Positions 1-7,398 of a stretch of 19,778 bases of DNA are shown one piece after another. How positions within the stretch are numbered: position 1 is the first letter of the stretch; each line of letters starts with the position of its first letter. This DNA is from an uncultured Clostridium sp. Lineage in GTDB: Bacteria > Bacillota > Clostridia > Lachnospirales > Lachnospiraceae. The position numbers and the translations under genes were made by a program. Below the pieces are notes generated by a model. The model was not told where the DNA came from. It did not search any database and saw nothing but the letters and a program-made list of their open reading frames with translations. Where the stretch lies: assembly GCA_947643685.1 (NCBI GenBank), contig CANRXD010000002.1:1-19778 (forward strand), given 5' to 3'.

Positions 1-8
1 TCGCTCAT
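1..8 (-). CDS. Start of a divergent gene leaving the window (partial)
   Basis: On the minus strand an ATG at 8-6 is preceded by an AAAAGGAG Shine-Dalgarno sequence at 18-25, with nine bases between GGAG and the ATG. Only the first two and two-thirds codons (Met-Ser-...) lie in the window, so no product can be named. The call rests only on the good ribosome site. If real, this gene is divergent from tetR and could share its control. Confidence 0.35.
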
Positions 9-35
9 GATACTGCACTCCTTTTATGTGTGATT

Positions 36-63
36 CGTAACTGTTCCTTACCCTCGCAGTTAC
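36..63 (-). repeat. Copy of a 28-nt dispersed imperfect palindrome (GTAACTG...CAGTTAC)
   Basis: Read on the minus strand, this 28-mer begins GTAACTG and ends CAGTTACG, so its ends pair. The same pattern recurs with changes at 7412-7439 and 11034-11061 on the plus strand. All three copies lie in gene leaders. This one is upstream of the divergent gene at the left edge. Confidence 0.55.
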
Positions 64-183
64 TGTTTTTCTATATTTGAATTTTATCTGACAATGAGGG
101 GCAGGTCAAATTGGACATTTTTTCTGATTCATAGCCTGATAGCTATGAAACGAAAAAATGATTTGGCCGGAGCTATCTGGCTG

Positions 184-206
184 CCGTTCAGATGCCCCCT
201 GAACGG
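184..206. repeat. 8-bp inverted repeat CCGTTCAG-N7-CTGAACGG
   Basis: Arms 184-191 and 199-206 pair perfectly around a 7-base loop. The same arms with a 7-base loop occur at 3875-3897, and the second loop resembles the reverse complement of this one. The two are therefore copies of one element. No T run follows, so it is not an obvious terminator. It lies in the gene-free stretch 9-487. Confidence 0.55.
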
Positions 207-277
207 TTGCCCTGCCTGTCCCTTTTCTCCCGGATACGGGGAAAACAGCGTTGACAGAATCCTTTTCCCGGTTTAAG

Positions 278-406
278 CTAAGGAAATGCTGATTAAATCA
301 GCATTTCCTTAGAGCCTCCGGCGGAGGCACACGAATTTGCAAAGGAATTTGCCGCTTCGCGGCGCAAATTCGGCGCGGGAAACGCTTTAATCAGCGTTTT
401 CCTAAG
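278..406. repeat. Composite intergenic palindromic element, about 129 bp
   Basis: A perfect 16-bp stem (278-293 with 297-312, loop TAA) is followed by a 6-bp GCCTCC/GGAGGC hairpin (314-328), a hairpin based on GAATTTGC/GCAAATTC (about 333-370), and a final stem GGAAACGCT/AGCG(T)TTTCC (about 377-402). The outer ends (278-297 and 386-406) are imperfect inverted copies of each other. It has no coding capacity I can recognise. The architecture fits a non-autonomous mobile repeat or a BIME-like element. It ends 20 bases before the tetR -35 box. Confidence 0.5.
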
Positions 407-426
407 AAAATGTAACAATGACAGGA

Positions 427-455
427 TTGACATAATGGAAAATATTCAGTAAAAT
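427..455 (+). promoter_or_regulatory. Sigma-A type promoter of the TetR-family regulator
   Basis: TTGACA at 427-432 and TAAAAT at 450-455 are separated by 17 bases. The operator palindrome at 460-474 falls over the expected transcription start, which suggests autorepression. Confidence 0.7.
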
Positions 456-459
456 AATT

Positions 460-474
460 ACTAACAATGTTAGT
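460..474. promoter_or_regulatory. TetR operator 1: ACTAACA-A-TGTTAGT
   Basis: This is a perfect 15-bp odd-centred palindrome just downstream of the tetR -10 box and just before its ribosome site (AAGGAGG, 478-484). Near-identical palindromes recur at 1140-1154 and 1165-1179 in the next promoter. That fits binding by the regulator encoded between them (inference). Confidence 0.7.
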
Positions 475-487
475 TTAAGGAGGAATT

Positions 488-1081
488 ATGAGAGGAAAAG
501 GACTGACTATGGACGTGATCGTCAATGCCGCTGCAACTCTGGTGGTGGAAAAAGGATATAATAATTTTTCCGTCAGGGAGCTGGCGCAGAAGCTTGGGTG
601 CCAGGCGGCTTCCCTTTATAATCATATTGGCAGCTTTGATGATGTGAACCGGGAGGTAGGAAAGCTGGCTGCAAAACGGATGAATGACGAGCTGGAGGCT
701 GCCTCCATGGGAAAGGAGAGCGACAAAGCTCTGGAAGCACTGGCTCACGAATACCGGCATTTTGCGAAAAACAATTACCAGCTGTACCAGGCCATCATGG
801 GGCTTCCTGCCCTGGACCAGAATGACAGTCTGCGGGTGGGGAGGGAGAGCCTTCTTGTCATGAGAAAAGTGGTTCACCAGTATAAAATTTCAGAGGAGGA
901 TGCCGTCAACTTTTCCAGGTGCTTAAGAGGCGCTCTTCACGGCTTTGTCTCCTATGAGATGGCCGGGTATTATACCAGGAAGAATGTTCCGATAGAAGGA
1001 AGCTTCCGGTTTCTGATTCAGGGGCATATCGACTGGATACACCGGCTGGAGCAGAACGAAATGGAGAAAATGAAAAAGTAA
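488..1081 (+). CDS. TetR/AcrR-family regulator with WHG-type C-terminal domain
   Basis: This 197-residue protein is probably the local repressor. Residues about 8-55 form the TetR helix-turn-helix, with recognisable LVVEKGYNNFSVRELAQKLG and AASLYNHI segments. The remainder matches the WHG/TetR_C_33 ligand-binding type: its 'LYQAIMGLP' and 'ALHGFVSYEMAGYY' segments are typical of that group. The start is well placed after AAGGAGG at 478-484. Operator palindromes at its own promoter and in the promoter of the following operon (1133-1161) suggest autorepression plus control of operon 1. The effector is unknown. A CoA thioester or acid substrate of the pathway is plausible, but that is inference. 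Confidence 0.88.
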   Translation: MRGKGLTMDVIVNAAATLVVEKGYNNFSVRELAQKLGCQAASLYNHIGSFDDVNREVGKLAAKRMNDELEAASMGKESDKALEALAHEYRHFAKNNYQLYQAIMGLPALDQNDSLRVGRESLLVMRKVVHQYKISEEDAVNFSRCLRGALHGFVSYEMAGYYTRKNVPIEGSFRFLIQGHIDWIHRLEQNEMEKMKK

Positions 1082-1132
1082 GAATAGTAACAAAAAATCT
1101 GCGCGTTCACGGTAAAAATTAAAGAAAAGATA

Positions 1133-1161
1133 TTGACAAACTAACGGTGTTAGCTTATAAT
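1133..1161 (+). promoter_or_regulatory. Strong promoter of operon 1 (TTGACA-17-TATAAT)
   Basis: Consensus TTGACA at 1133-1138 and consensus TATAAT at 1156-1161 have the ideal 17-base spacer. One operator palindrome fills the spacer and another covers the likely start site. A promoter this strong would need repression, which fits the adjacent tetR. Confidence 0.85.
1140..1154. promoter_or_regulatory. TetR operator 2 in the promoter spacer (ACTAACGGTGTTAGC)
   Basis: Palindrome CTAAC-GGT-GTTAG (1141-1153) lies exactly between the -35 and -10 boxes. It shares its half-site ACTAAC with the tetR operator. Occupancy would block RNA polymerase. Confidence 0.7.
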
Positions 1162-1164
1162 CAA

Positions 1165-1179
1165 ACTAACAACGTTAGT
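1165..1179. promoter_or_regulatory. TetR operator 3 over the transcription start (ACTAACAACGTTAGT)
   Basis: Near-perfect 15-bp palindrome four bases past the -10 box. It is centred 25 bp from operator 2, which would allow two dimers side by side. Confidence 0.7.
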
Positions 1180-1221
1180 TTTTTGATATATGGGAAACTT
1201 CAGTTCCCATATATCAAAAAA
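1179..1221 (+). repeat. 18-bp perfect leader hairpin near the mRNA 5' end
   Basis: Arms 1179-1196 and 1204-1221 pair perfectly around a 7-base loop. The 5' arm starts with T and the 3' arm ends with A, so no U tract follows the stem and it is not an intrinsic terminator. It would begin roughly ten bases after the predicted transcription start, a position typical of 5' stabilising stem-loops. A further 125 bases of leader (1222-1346) follow with no ORF or riboswitch I recognise. Confidence 0.65.
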
Positions 1222-1346
1222 GCAGCTGCACTGCGGCGGCGCACATGATGCACATAAGAAAAATGGCTGCCGGCAGGGCCGCGCTCCGGCGCAAATGTTT
1301 GCCAGGGCGCACACTTTTAAAACCTTAGAAGAAAGGAGTGTTTTAA

Positions 1347-2555
1347 ATGGCAGAAGGACCTTTAAGCGGAGTAAAGGTAGTGGAATACTGCGACTTTATT
1401 TCAGGACCATATTGTACAAAGCTACTTGCCGATCTGGGCGCAGAGGTAATTAAAATTGAGAGACCGGAAGGTGACTCGGCAAGAAAGAGAGGCCCGTTTT
1501 TACATGATAACCCGAATCCGGAGCTGTCCGGACTGTTTCTTTACCATAACACAAACAAGAAGGGTGTGACCCTGAATCTGGAATCACCCGCAGGCCGCAG
1601 CATTTTTAAAAAGCTGGCGGCGGAGGCAGATATTTTAGTGGAAGATACGGCACCGGGGACCATGGAGGAACTGGGCCTTAATTACGGGGAATTAAAAAAA
1701 GACAATGAAAATCTGATCATGCTTTCCCTGACGCCCTTTGGACAGACAGGGCCTTATAAAGATTACAAGGCATATTACCTGAATATTTACCATGCCAGCG
1801 GAGCCGGCTATGTGCTTCCGGCAGCGTCCCCCAACGCGGACAGAGAGCCCATAAAAGGCGGCGGCTATGTGGGAGAAAGCGACGTGGGCGTGTATGCGGC
1901 TGTGAGCCTCATGGGCGCTCTTTACTGGAGAAACGCAGGAGGCACCGGCCAGTATATCGACGTTTCCAAGCAGGAAGCCATGATGTGTCTGGAAAGAATG
2001 AACATTGTCCGTTACTATATGATCGGCTCCAGCCCGTCCCGTGTGGGCGTGAACCGTGTCCGGGATACGCTGTTACAGTGTAAAGACGGCGGGTATATCA
2101 TCGTGGTTCTCTATCCCCAGAAGCAGTGGGAGGGCATCATAAAAGCCCTTGGAAATCCCGACTGGGCCAATCATGCCCCTTTCCTTGAGCAGAAGGAGAG
2201 GGATAAACACTTTGAGGAAGTGAAGATGCACCTGCGTGAGGAGGCCATGAAATACAATACGGAAGAACTGTTCTTTAAGATTCAGGCGGAGGGAACGGCA
2301 TGTGCTCCCATCTGTTCCGCAGAGCAGGTATACAATTCGCCTCAGACTAAGGCCAGAGAGTTCTTCACGGAAATTGATCATCCGGCAGCGGGAAAGTTGA
2401 TGTATCCGGGGCTTCCCTATAAGCTTTCCACCATGACACCTTCCGGAAACCAGGGCGCGCCCCTTTTAGGACAGCACAACGAGGAGATTTACACAGAACG
2501 TCTTGGATATGCAAAAGAAGATCTGGTACGGTTAAAAGAAGCCGGAGTGATTTAG
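1347..2555 (+). CDS. Class III CoA-transferase (CaiB/BaiF family), paralogue A
   Basis: This 402-residue protein has the usual length for a formyl-CoA-transferase-like enzyme, which moves CoA between carboxylic acids. The N-terminal segment 'LSGVKVVEYCDFISGPYCTKLLADLGAEVIKIE' is the family nucleotide/CoA fold signature, split here as 'GPYCTKLLADLGAEVIKIE' at about residues 20-38. 'TGPYKDYKAYYLNIYHASG' and 'GTGQYIDVSKQEAM' also match. By hand alignment to formyl-CoA transferase, the catalytic Asp position holds Glu177 (GESD motif), with Asp179 nearby. The start follows GAAAGGAG (about 1331-1338). It is first in operon 1 and clearly diverged from the two 404-residue paralogues downstream, so it may use a different acid. 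Confidence 0.9.
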   Translation: MAEGPLSGVKVVEYCDFISGPYCTKLLADLGAEVIKIERPEGDSARKRGPFLHDNPNPELSGLFLYHNTNKKGVTLNLESPAGRSIFKKLAAEADILVEDTAPGTMEELGLNYGELKKDNENLIMLSLTPFGQTGPYKDYKAYYLNIYHASGAGYVLPAASPNADREPIKGGGYVGESDVGVYAAVSLMGALYWRNAGGTGQYIDVSKQEAMMCLERMNIVRYYMIGSSPSRVGVNRVRDTLLQCKDGGYIIVVLYPQKQWEGIIKALGNPDWANHAPFLEQKERDKHFEEVKMHLREEAMKYNTEELFFKIQAEGTACAPICSAEQVYNSPQTKAREFFTEIDHPAAGKLMYPGLPYKLSTMTPSGNQGAPLLGQHNEEIYTERLGYAKEDLVRLKEAGVI

Positions 2556-2571
2556 GAAAGGAGGAGGAACT

Positions 2572-3786
2572 ATGTTTCAGGATGCTTTAAAGGGAATCAG
2601 AATCGCAGATTTCAGCTGGGTATGGGCGGGCCCCTATGCCACCTCTCTCCTTTCTTATATGGGAGCGGAGGTCATTAAGATCGAGAGCCGGGGCCGTGTG
2701 GACCAGACGAGAAAGGGATCCATCATGAACGGGGACAATTTTAACGGCTACGATTCCTCCCCCACATTCAACAATGCCAACTTAAACAAGCAGAGCATTT
2801 CTATTGACATTACAAAGCCGGAGGGGGCCAGGATCGCCAGAAAACTGGTTTCCCAATGTGATATTGTGGTGGCCAACATGCGTCCAGGGAAAATGGCAAA
2901 GCTGGGCCTTGGCTATGAGGATTTTAAAAAAGTAAAAGAGGACATCATTGTTCTGGAATCCTCGGGGTTCGGAGCAACGGGCCCCTATAAGGGATTTGCG
3001 GGATTTGCGCCGATTTTTGCATCTTTCGGCGGCCTGGCTTATCTGACCGGATACGAGGACGGCGCCCCCAATGTGATGAGCGGCGTCCAGGACATGCGGG
3101 CGGCCACCACATCGGCCTTTGTTCTGATTGCGGCCCTTTTGCACCGCCAGAAGACAGGAGAGGGGCAGTACATAGATCTTTCTTCTTCCGAGTGCTTAAG
3201 CACTTTGGTGGGACCGGAATTAATGGAATATTCCATGAACCGGCGTTCCCCGTTCCGTCACGGAAATGAGGATGCCATCATGGCTCCCCATAACTGTTAC
3301 CGGACAAAGGGAGAAGATAAGTGGATCAGCATTGCCGTGGCGGACGATAAGGAGTGGGAAGCCCTTCGGAATGCCATGGGAGACCCGGAATGGGCCAGGG
3401 ATGAAAAGTACGGAAATGTGTTTGACCGCTGGCAGAACCGGAAGGAGCTGGATATCCGAATGTCCGAGTGGACAAAGGATTTCACCGCGTATGAGCTTAT
3501 GGAAAAGCTTCAGAAGGCGGGAGTGGCAGCCATGCCGTCCTTTGATGCCGAAGAAATTTTAAATGATGACCACACGAAGGCCAGGGAGTTATTTACAACC
3601 GTAGAGCATCCGGCTCTGGGAGAGCAGCATGTGATGAATCCGGCCTGGAAGTTTTCCGAAACTCCGGCCAGAATAAGAAAGCCGGGACCTCTTCTTGGGG
3701 AAGACAACCTGGATGTGTGTACAAAACTTCTCGGGATGACAGAAGAAGAGGTAAGAAAGCTGGAGGAAGCGCAGATTTTATGGTAG
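2572..3786 (+). CDS. Class III CoA-transferase (CaiB/BaiF family), paralogue B
   Basis: This 404-residue CoA-transferase starts at the ATG after AAAGGAGGAGG, 16 bases after the previous stop. The N-terminal 'IADFSWVWAGPYATSLL' and 'GAEVIKIESR' segments define the fold. The predicted catalytic aspartate is Asp174 in 'GVQD', upstream of 'HRQKTGEGQYIDLS'. It is almost a duplicate of the gene at 5199-6413: same length, same Asp position, and long shared runs such as 'GFAGFAPIFASFGGLAYLTG'. Together the pair brackets a hotdog hydratase gene, which suggests a local duplication. It may form a hetero-oligomer with C or handle a related acid (inference). Confidence 0.9.
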   Translation: MFQDALKGIRIADFSWVWAGPYATSLLSYMGAEVIKIESRGRVDQTRKGSIMNGDNFNGYDSSPTFNNANLNKQSISIDITKPEGARIARKLVSQCDIVVANMRPGKMAKLGLGYEDFKKVKEDIIVLESSGFGATGPYKGFAGFAPIFASFGGLAYLTGYEDGAPNVMSGVQDMRAATTSAFVLIAALLHRQKTGEGQYIDLSSSECLSTLVGPELMEYSMNRRSPFRHGNEDAIMAPHNCYRTKGEDKWISIAVADDKEWEALRNAMGDPEWARDEKYGNVFDRWQNRKELDIRMSEWTKDFTAYELMEKLQKAGVAAMPSFDAEEILNDDHTKARELFTTVEHPALGEQHVMNPAWKFSETPARIRKPGPLLGEDNLDVCTKLLGMTEEEVRKLEEAQILW

Positions 3787-3791
3787 GAACC

Positions 3792-3818
3792 GTGAAAAGC
3801 GCCGCAGGCGATTTTCAC
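3792..3818. repeat. Intergenic hairpin 1 (12-bp stem, one mismatch)
   Basis: Arms 3792-3803 and 3807-3818 pair with one mismatch around loop GCA, directly after the stop of CoA-transferase B. No U tract follows. It is the first of three successive hairpins before the hydratase gene. Confidence 0.5.
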
Positions 3819-3826
3819 CGTTGCCA

Positions 3827-3870
3827 GGTATACGGCCCAATCGCGAAGCGATTCTAAATGGCTGTATGCC
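3827..3870. repeat. Intergenic hairpin 2 (two-part stem)
   Basis: An outer 11-bp stem (3827-3837 with 3860-3870, including G-U pairs) encloses a 6-bp AATCGC/GCGATT stem (3839-3844 with 3848-3853) with loop GAA. Confidence 0.5.
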
Positions 3871-3901
3871 GTAACCGTTCAGGGGATATCTGAACGGTTA
3901 C
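3871..3901. repeat. Intergenic hairpin 3 (12-bp perfect stem), copy of the 184-206 repeat
   Basis: Arms 3871-3882 and 3890-3901 pair perfectly around a 7-base loop. The core CCGTTCAG...CTGAACGG is shared with 184-206. It directly abuts hairpin 2. The trio could be a processing or attenuation site that tunes expression of the genes on each side (inference). Confidence 0.55.
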
Positions 3902-3940
3902 CAGTTGTGAAAAAAGAAAGAATGAAAGGAGCAATTACAT

Positions 3941-5182
3941 ATGGCAGGAACGTATGACGAGAAAAATGACTGGGACCATCTCTCAGATGAAGACTGGAAC
4001 AAAAAACTGGATGAAAAGGTTGAGGAGTTTAACGGAGGCCGCGGAGAGGTTGTGATTCCGCCGCCGTCCTTCGCGGTCATGGATGATGAGTATGTAAGAG
4101 GCATTAACTACAAGTATGTAACCGAAGATTTGATCCGCCATTTTGCTGACGCGTGCGGAGATCCAAACCCCTTCTGGAGAGATCCCACATATATTCAGAG
4201 CACCCGCTGGGGCGGATTTATTGCACCGCCGTTATTTGAGACCTGCATCGCCTTTGGTTCCTCCTTTGGCGGACGTCTCAGGGTGCCTGGGATTGCCAGA
4301 CTGGCCGGCGGCAGCAAACATATCTATAAACAGCCCATCCGCCCCGGCGACAGTTTTACCATTTATGACAAATACGAAGGCTTTGTGGAGAAGGAGGTAA
4401 CAAACAAGCCGTACCGTATGTTCATTGAGAGCGCCCCCCGATATTATATCAATCAGCGGGATGAAGTGGCCGCCATTGAGGTTCACCGGAACATTTACAT
4501 GGCCACGCCTCCGGGAAAACGCGGCAAGAAGAAAGAAGCGAGAATGTACCAGGATAAGGTGAGAAAGCCTTACACCGATGAGCAGATCGAGATGATTCAC
4601 GCCGCCTATGACGACCAGCTGGCCGGAAAGAACCGCCGCGGCGCGAAGATCCGTTACTGGGAAGATGTGAATGTGGGGGATGAGATTCCCACTGTTATTA
4701 AGGGGCCGGTTGACGTATCTGATGCCTGCGCCCGTACCATGGTAAGCTGCTACCCTTATGCCTATGCCATCAAATGGGCTGTTATGAGGAATCATTTACA
4801 GGCGCATCCGAAGGATCCGGAGACCAATGAGTATATTCTTCGCCGTGACTGGCATTACACCGACCATGCGGCCCATCTGTTCGGTTACCCTTACGCAAAT
4901 TCCGCGGGTGCGCAGAATGAGATGATGCTGGTCCATGGAATCACCGACTGGATGGGAGATGACGGCTTTGTAAAATCCGCCGACTCCCAGGACAGAAGAA
5001 TGGTATTCTTCGGCGATATGACTTATGTAAAGGGCAAGGTTGCAAAGAAGTACATTGATGAGGACGGAGATCATGTGGTTCTTGTGAACGTCTGGGGAGA
5101 GAACCAGGACGGCGTGCTGCATACAAAGACAGATTACGTAGTTAAGCTGGTATCCAGGGAAGCTTACGACAAACGGCTTTAA
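3941..5182 (+). CDS. MaoC-like / FAS1-type double-hotdog hydratase-dehydratase
   Basis: This 413-residue protein has two hotdog folds and probably adds or removes water from an acyl-CoA. The N-terminal half (about 50-180) resembles the FAS1-like dehydratase region, with 'ACGDPNPFWRDPTYI' and 'GGFIAPPLFE' motifs. The C-terminal half (about 225-405) resembles the MaoC domain, with 'RDWHYTDHAAHLFGYP' giving the likely catalytic Asp/His. The first 40 residues are charged and not conserved-looking. The start follows AAAGGAG near 3925-3931. It sits between paired CoA-transferases, so its substrate is probably an enoyl-CoA or hydroxyacyl-CoA made by them (inference). Confidence 0.85.
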   Translation: MAGTYDEKNDWDHLSDEDWNKKLDEKVEEFNGGRGEVVIPPPSFAVMDDEYVRGINYKYVTEDLIRHFADACGDPNPFWRDPTYIQSTRWGGFIAPPLFETCIAFGSSFGGRLRVPGIARLAGGSKHIYKQPIRPGDSFTIYDKYEGFVEKEVTNKPYRMFIESAPRYYINQRDEVAAIEVHRNIYMATPPGKRGKKKEARMYQDKVRKPYTDEQIEMIHAAYDDQLAGKNRRGAKIRYWEDVNVGDEIPTVIKGPVDVSDACARTMVSCYPYAYAIKWAVMRNHLQAHPKDPETNEYILRRDWHYTDHAAHLFGYPYANSAGAQNEMMLVHGITDWMGDDGFVKSADSQDRRMVFFGDMTYVKGKVAKKYIDEDGDHVVLVNVWGENQDGVLHTKTDYVVKLVSREAYDKRL

Positions 5183-5198
5183 TGACGGAGGGAATCCG

Positions 5199-6413
5199 AT
5201 GTTTAAGGATGCATTAAAAGGGATCCGGGTTGCAGATTTCAGCTGGATCTGGGCAGGACCATACGCGGCCTCCCTTCTGGGCTACATGGGAGCGGAAGTC
5301 ATAAAGATCGAAAGCCGGGCCCGTATCGACCAGACGCGGAAAGGGACCATCATGGATACCGACAATTTTGACGGGCTCAATTACTCTCCCACCTTTAATA
5401 ATGCAAACCTGAATAAAAAGGGAGTCTCCATTGATATTTCAAAGCCTGAGGGAGCGGCTCTTGCCAGGCGGATTGTGGCCAAAAGCGACATTGTCGTATC
5501 CAACATGCGTCCCGGAAAAATGGAAAAGCTGGGACTGGGATATGAGGCTTTAAAAATGGTAAAAGAGGACATCATTATGATTGAGTCCTCCGGTTTTGGG
5601 GCCACAGGACCCTATAAGGGCTTTGCAGGTTTTGCCCCGATTTTTGCCTCCTTTGGAGGCTTGGCCTATCTGACCGGATACGGGGACGGCGAGCCCAACG
5701 TGATGAGCGGAGTCCAGGACTTAAGAGCAGGAACCCTTTCGGCATTCATTGTACTGGCAGCTCTTTTGCACCGCCAGAAGACGGGGGAGGGGCAGTACAT
5801 AGACCTTTCCTCGTCCGAAGCTTTAAGTACCCTGATCGGACCGGAGCTTATGGAGTTTACCATGAACGGACGAAGCCCGCACAGAAACGGAAATGAAGAC
5901 GCCATTATGGCGCCCCATGGCTGCTACCGCTGTAAGGGAGACGACAAGTGGATCAGCATTGCGGTGGGAAACGACAGGGAATGGAAGGCCCTCTGCAAAG
6001 TCATGGGAGAACCGGAATGGTGCAGGAAAAAAGAGTATGCGGATATGCCCGGACGGTGGAAGAACCGAAAGGAGCTGGATTTGCGGCTGGAAGAGTGGAC
6101 CGCAAAGCATACCCATTACGAGCTGATGGGGCGGCTTCAGGAAGCCGGGGTCGCGGCCATGCCGTCCTTTGATGCCGAGGAGATCCTGAGGGACCCTCAC
6201 ACGAAGGCAAGAAACCTGTTTACAGCCGTCCATCATCCGAAAATCGGCGATCAGGTGGTCATGAATCCGGCCTGGAGATTTTCAGAGACTCCGGCCCGTA
6301 TTACCAAGGCAGGGCCTCTTATGGGGGAAAGCAATGATGAAATTTTCAGCGGCCTTCTGGGAATGACTCCGGAAGAAATCGAAATGCTGAAGGAAGAAAA
6401 GATAATTTATTAG
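5199..6413 (+). CDS. Class III CoA-transferase (CaiB/BaiF family), paralogue C
   Basis: This 404-residue CoA-transferase is a close paralogue of the gene at 2572-3786. 'VADFSWIWAGPYAASLLGYM' and 'GAEVIKIESR' mark the N-terminal fold, and Asp174 in 'GVQDLRAG' is the predicted catalytic residue forming an acyl-aspartyl anhydride. The start is 16 bases after the hydratase stop, with GGAGG upstream. The differences from B are scattered rather than clustered, consistent with an old duplication and retained function in both copies. The acid donor and acceptor are not deducible. Confidence 0.9.
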   Translation: MFKDALKGIRVADFSWIWAGPYAASLLGYMGAEVIKIESRARIDQTRKGTIMDTDNFDGLNYSPTFNNANLNKKGVSIDISKPEGAALARRIVAKSDIVVSNMRPGKMEKLGLGYEALKMVKEDIIMIESSGFGATGPYKGFAGFAPIFASFGGLAYLTGYGDGEPNVMSGVQDLRAGTLSAFIVLAALLHRQKTGEGQYIDLSSSEALSTLIGPELMEFTMNGRSPHRNGNEDAIMAPHGCYRCKGDDKWISIAVGNDREWKALCKVMGEPEWCRKKEYADMPGRWKNRKELDLRLEEWTAKHTHYELMGRLQEAGVAAMPSFDAEEILRDPHTKARNLFTAVHHPKIGDQVVMNPAWRFSETPARITKAGPLMGESNDEIFSGLLGMTPEEIEMLKEEKIIY

Positions 6414-6463
6414 GTCCGGGCACTGAGGGAAGAAACGAAGTCCGGACAGGAGGAGGTAACAAT

Positions 6464-7387
6464 ATGTTTACAGATTATGATGTAATGATTATCGGTTCCG
6501 GCTGTGCCGGTCTGGCTGCAGGCATCTATGCCGCCCGGGGCGGATATGAGACCTGCATTCTGGAAAAGGAGGCCATGGGCGGAGAGATGATGAGCCGCCA
6601 GCTCATTGAAAACTATCCGGGATTTGCAGAAGGCATTATGGGGCCGGACCTGGCAAGCCAGATGCTGGAGCAGGCATCCAACGCAGGCGCTGAGTGCGAG
6701 ACCGGAGAGGTCACATCCATTCAGGATAAGGGGAGCTATAAGATTATTAAGACCACAAACGGTTCTTATACCTGTAAGGGCGTGATACTGGCTTCCGGCT
6801 CCCATCCAAGGCTTTTAAATGTGCCGGGCGAAAAGGAGCTGTCAGCCAGGGGCGTATTTTACTGTGCGACCTGTGACGGTGCACAGTGCGCCGGAAAGCC
6901 GGTGGTTGTGGCGGGAGCCGGGGATTCCGGAATCACAGAGGCTCTTCTTTTAGAGAAGCTTGGCTGTAAGGTGACTGTGGTGGAGTTCATGGAGACGCCG
7001 AAGGCCTCTAAGGTCATGCTTGACAGGGCCGAAGAGAATCCCAATATTGAACTTCTCTGTAATACAAAGATCACCGGAATCCAGGGAGAAGACTGGGTGA
7101 CAGGTGTGGAAATCGAAGACAGGGAAAGCAAAGAGAAGAGAGTACTTGATGTGGAAGGCATTTACATAAGAATCGGACTTCTTCCCAACACTTCTTACGC
7201 AGAGGGCTGTGTGGAGTTAGCGCCCAGTGGACACGTGGTGGTGGACGGAAATATGAAGACATCGGCGGACGGCATCTATGCCGCAGGCGACATCCGCACA
7301 AATTCTCCGGCCCAGATGGCAACGGCTGTGGGGGACGGCGTTGTGGCCTATATGAATCTGAACCGCTACTTAAGTACACTGGAATAA
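6464..7387 (+). CDS. Thioredoxin-reductase-like flavoprotein
   Basis: This 307-residue member of the low-molecular-weight thioredoxin reductase family transfers electrons through FAD to a CxxC disulfide. The FAD-binding 'GSGCAGL' is at 11-17, the redox 'CATC' at 134-137, a second Rossmann 'GAGDSG' at 151-156, and 'YAAGDI' near the C-terminus. The usual NADPH-phosphate motif HRRxxxR is absent: the second strand reads 'VTVVEFMETPKAS' instead. An acidic residue after the strand points to NADH, or to a non-NADPH donor such as ferredoxin. It lies just upstream of the selenoprotein and is its likely redox partner (inference). The start follows AGGAGG, about ten bases upstream. Confidence 0.9.
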   Translation: MFTDYDVMIIGSGCAGLAAGIYAARGGYETCILEKEAMGGEMMSRQLIENYPGFAEGIMGPDLASQMLEQASNAGAECETGEVTSIQDKGSYKIIKTTNGSYTCKGVILASGSHPRLLNVPGEKELSARGVFYCATCDGAQCAGKPVVVAGAGDSGITEALLLEKLGCKVTVVEFMETPKASKVMLDRAEENPNIELLCNTKITGIQGEDWVTGVEIEDRESKEKRVLDVEGIYIRIGLLPNTSYAEGCVELAPSGHVVVDGNMKTSADGIYAAGDIRTNSPAQMATAVGDGVVAYMNLNRYLSTLE

Positions 7388-7398
7388 CCGGTTTTCAA

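Noticed and set aside
94..276. 60-codon ORF upstream of tetR
   Set aside because: No ribosome site, and it runs through a palindromic repeat. The composition is unconvincing.
1179..1221. Intrinsic terminator or attenuator in the leader
   Set aside because: The stem is flanked by T on the 5' side and A on the 3' side, so there is no U tract after the hairpin on either strand.
1190..1453. 87-codon ORF overlapping the CoA-transferase A start
   Set aside because: It lies over the leader hairpin, has no ribosome site and overlaps a clear gene in another frame.
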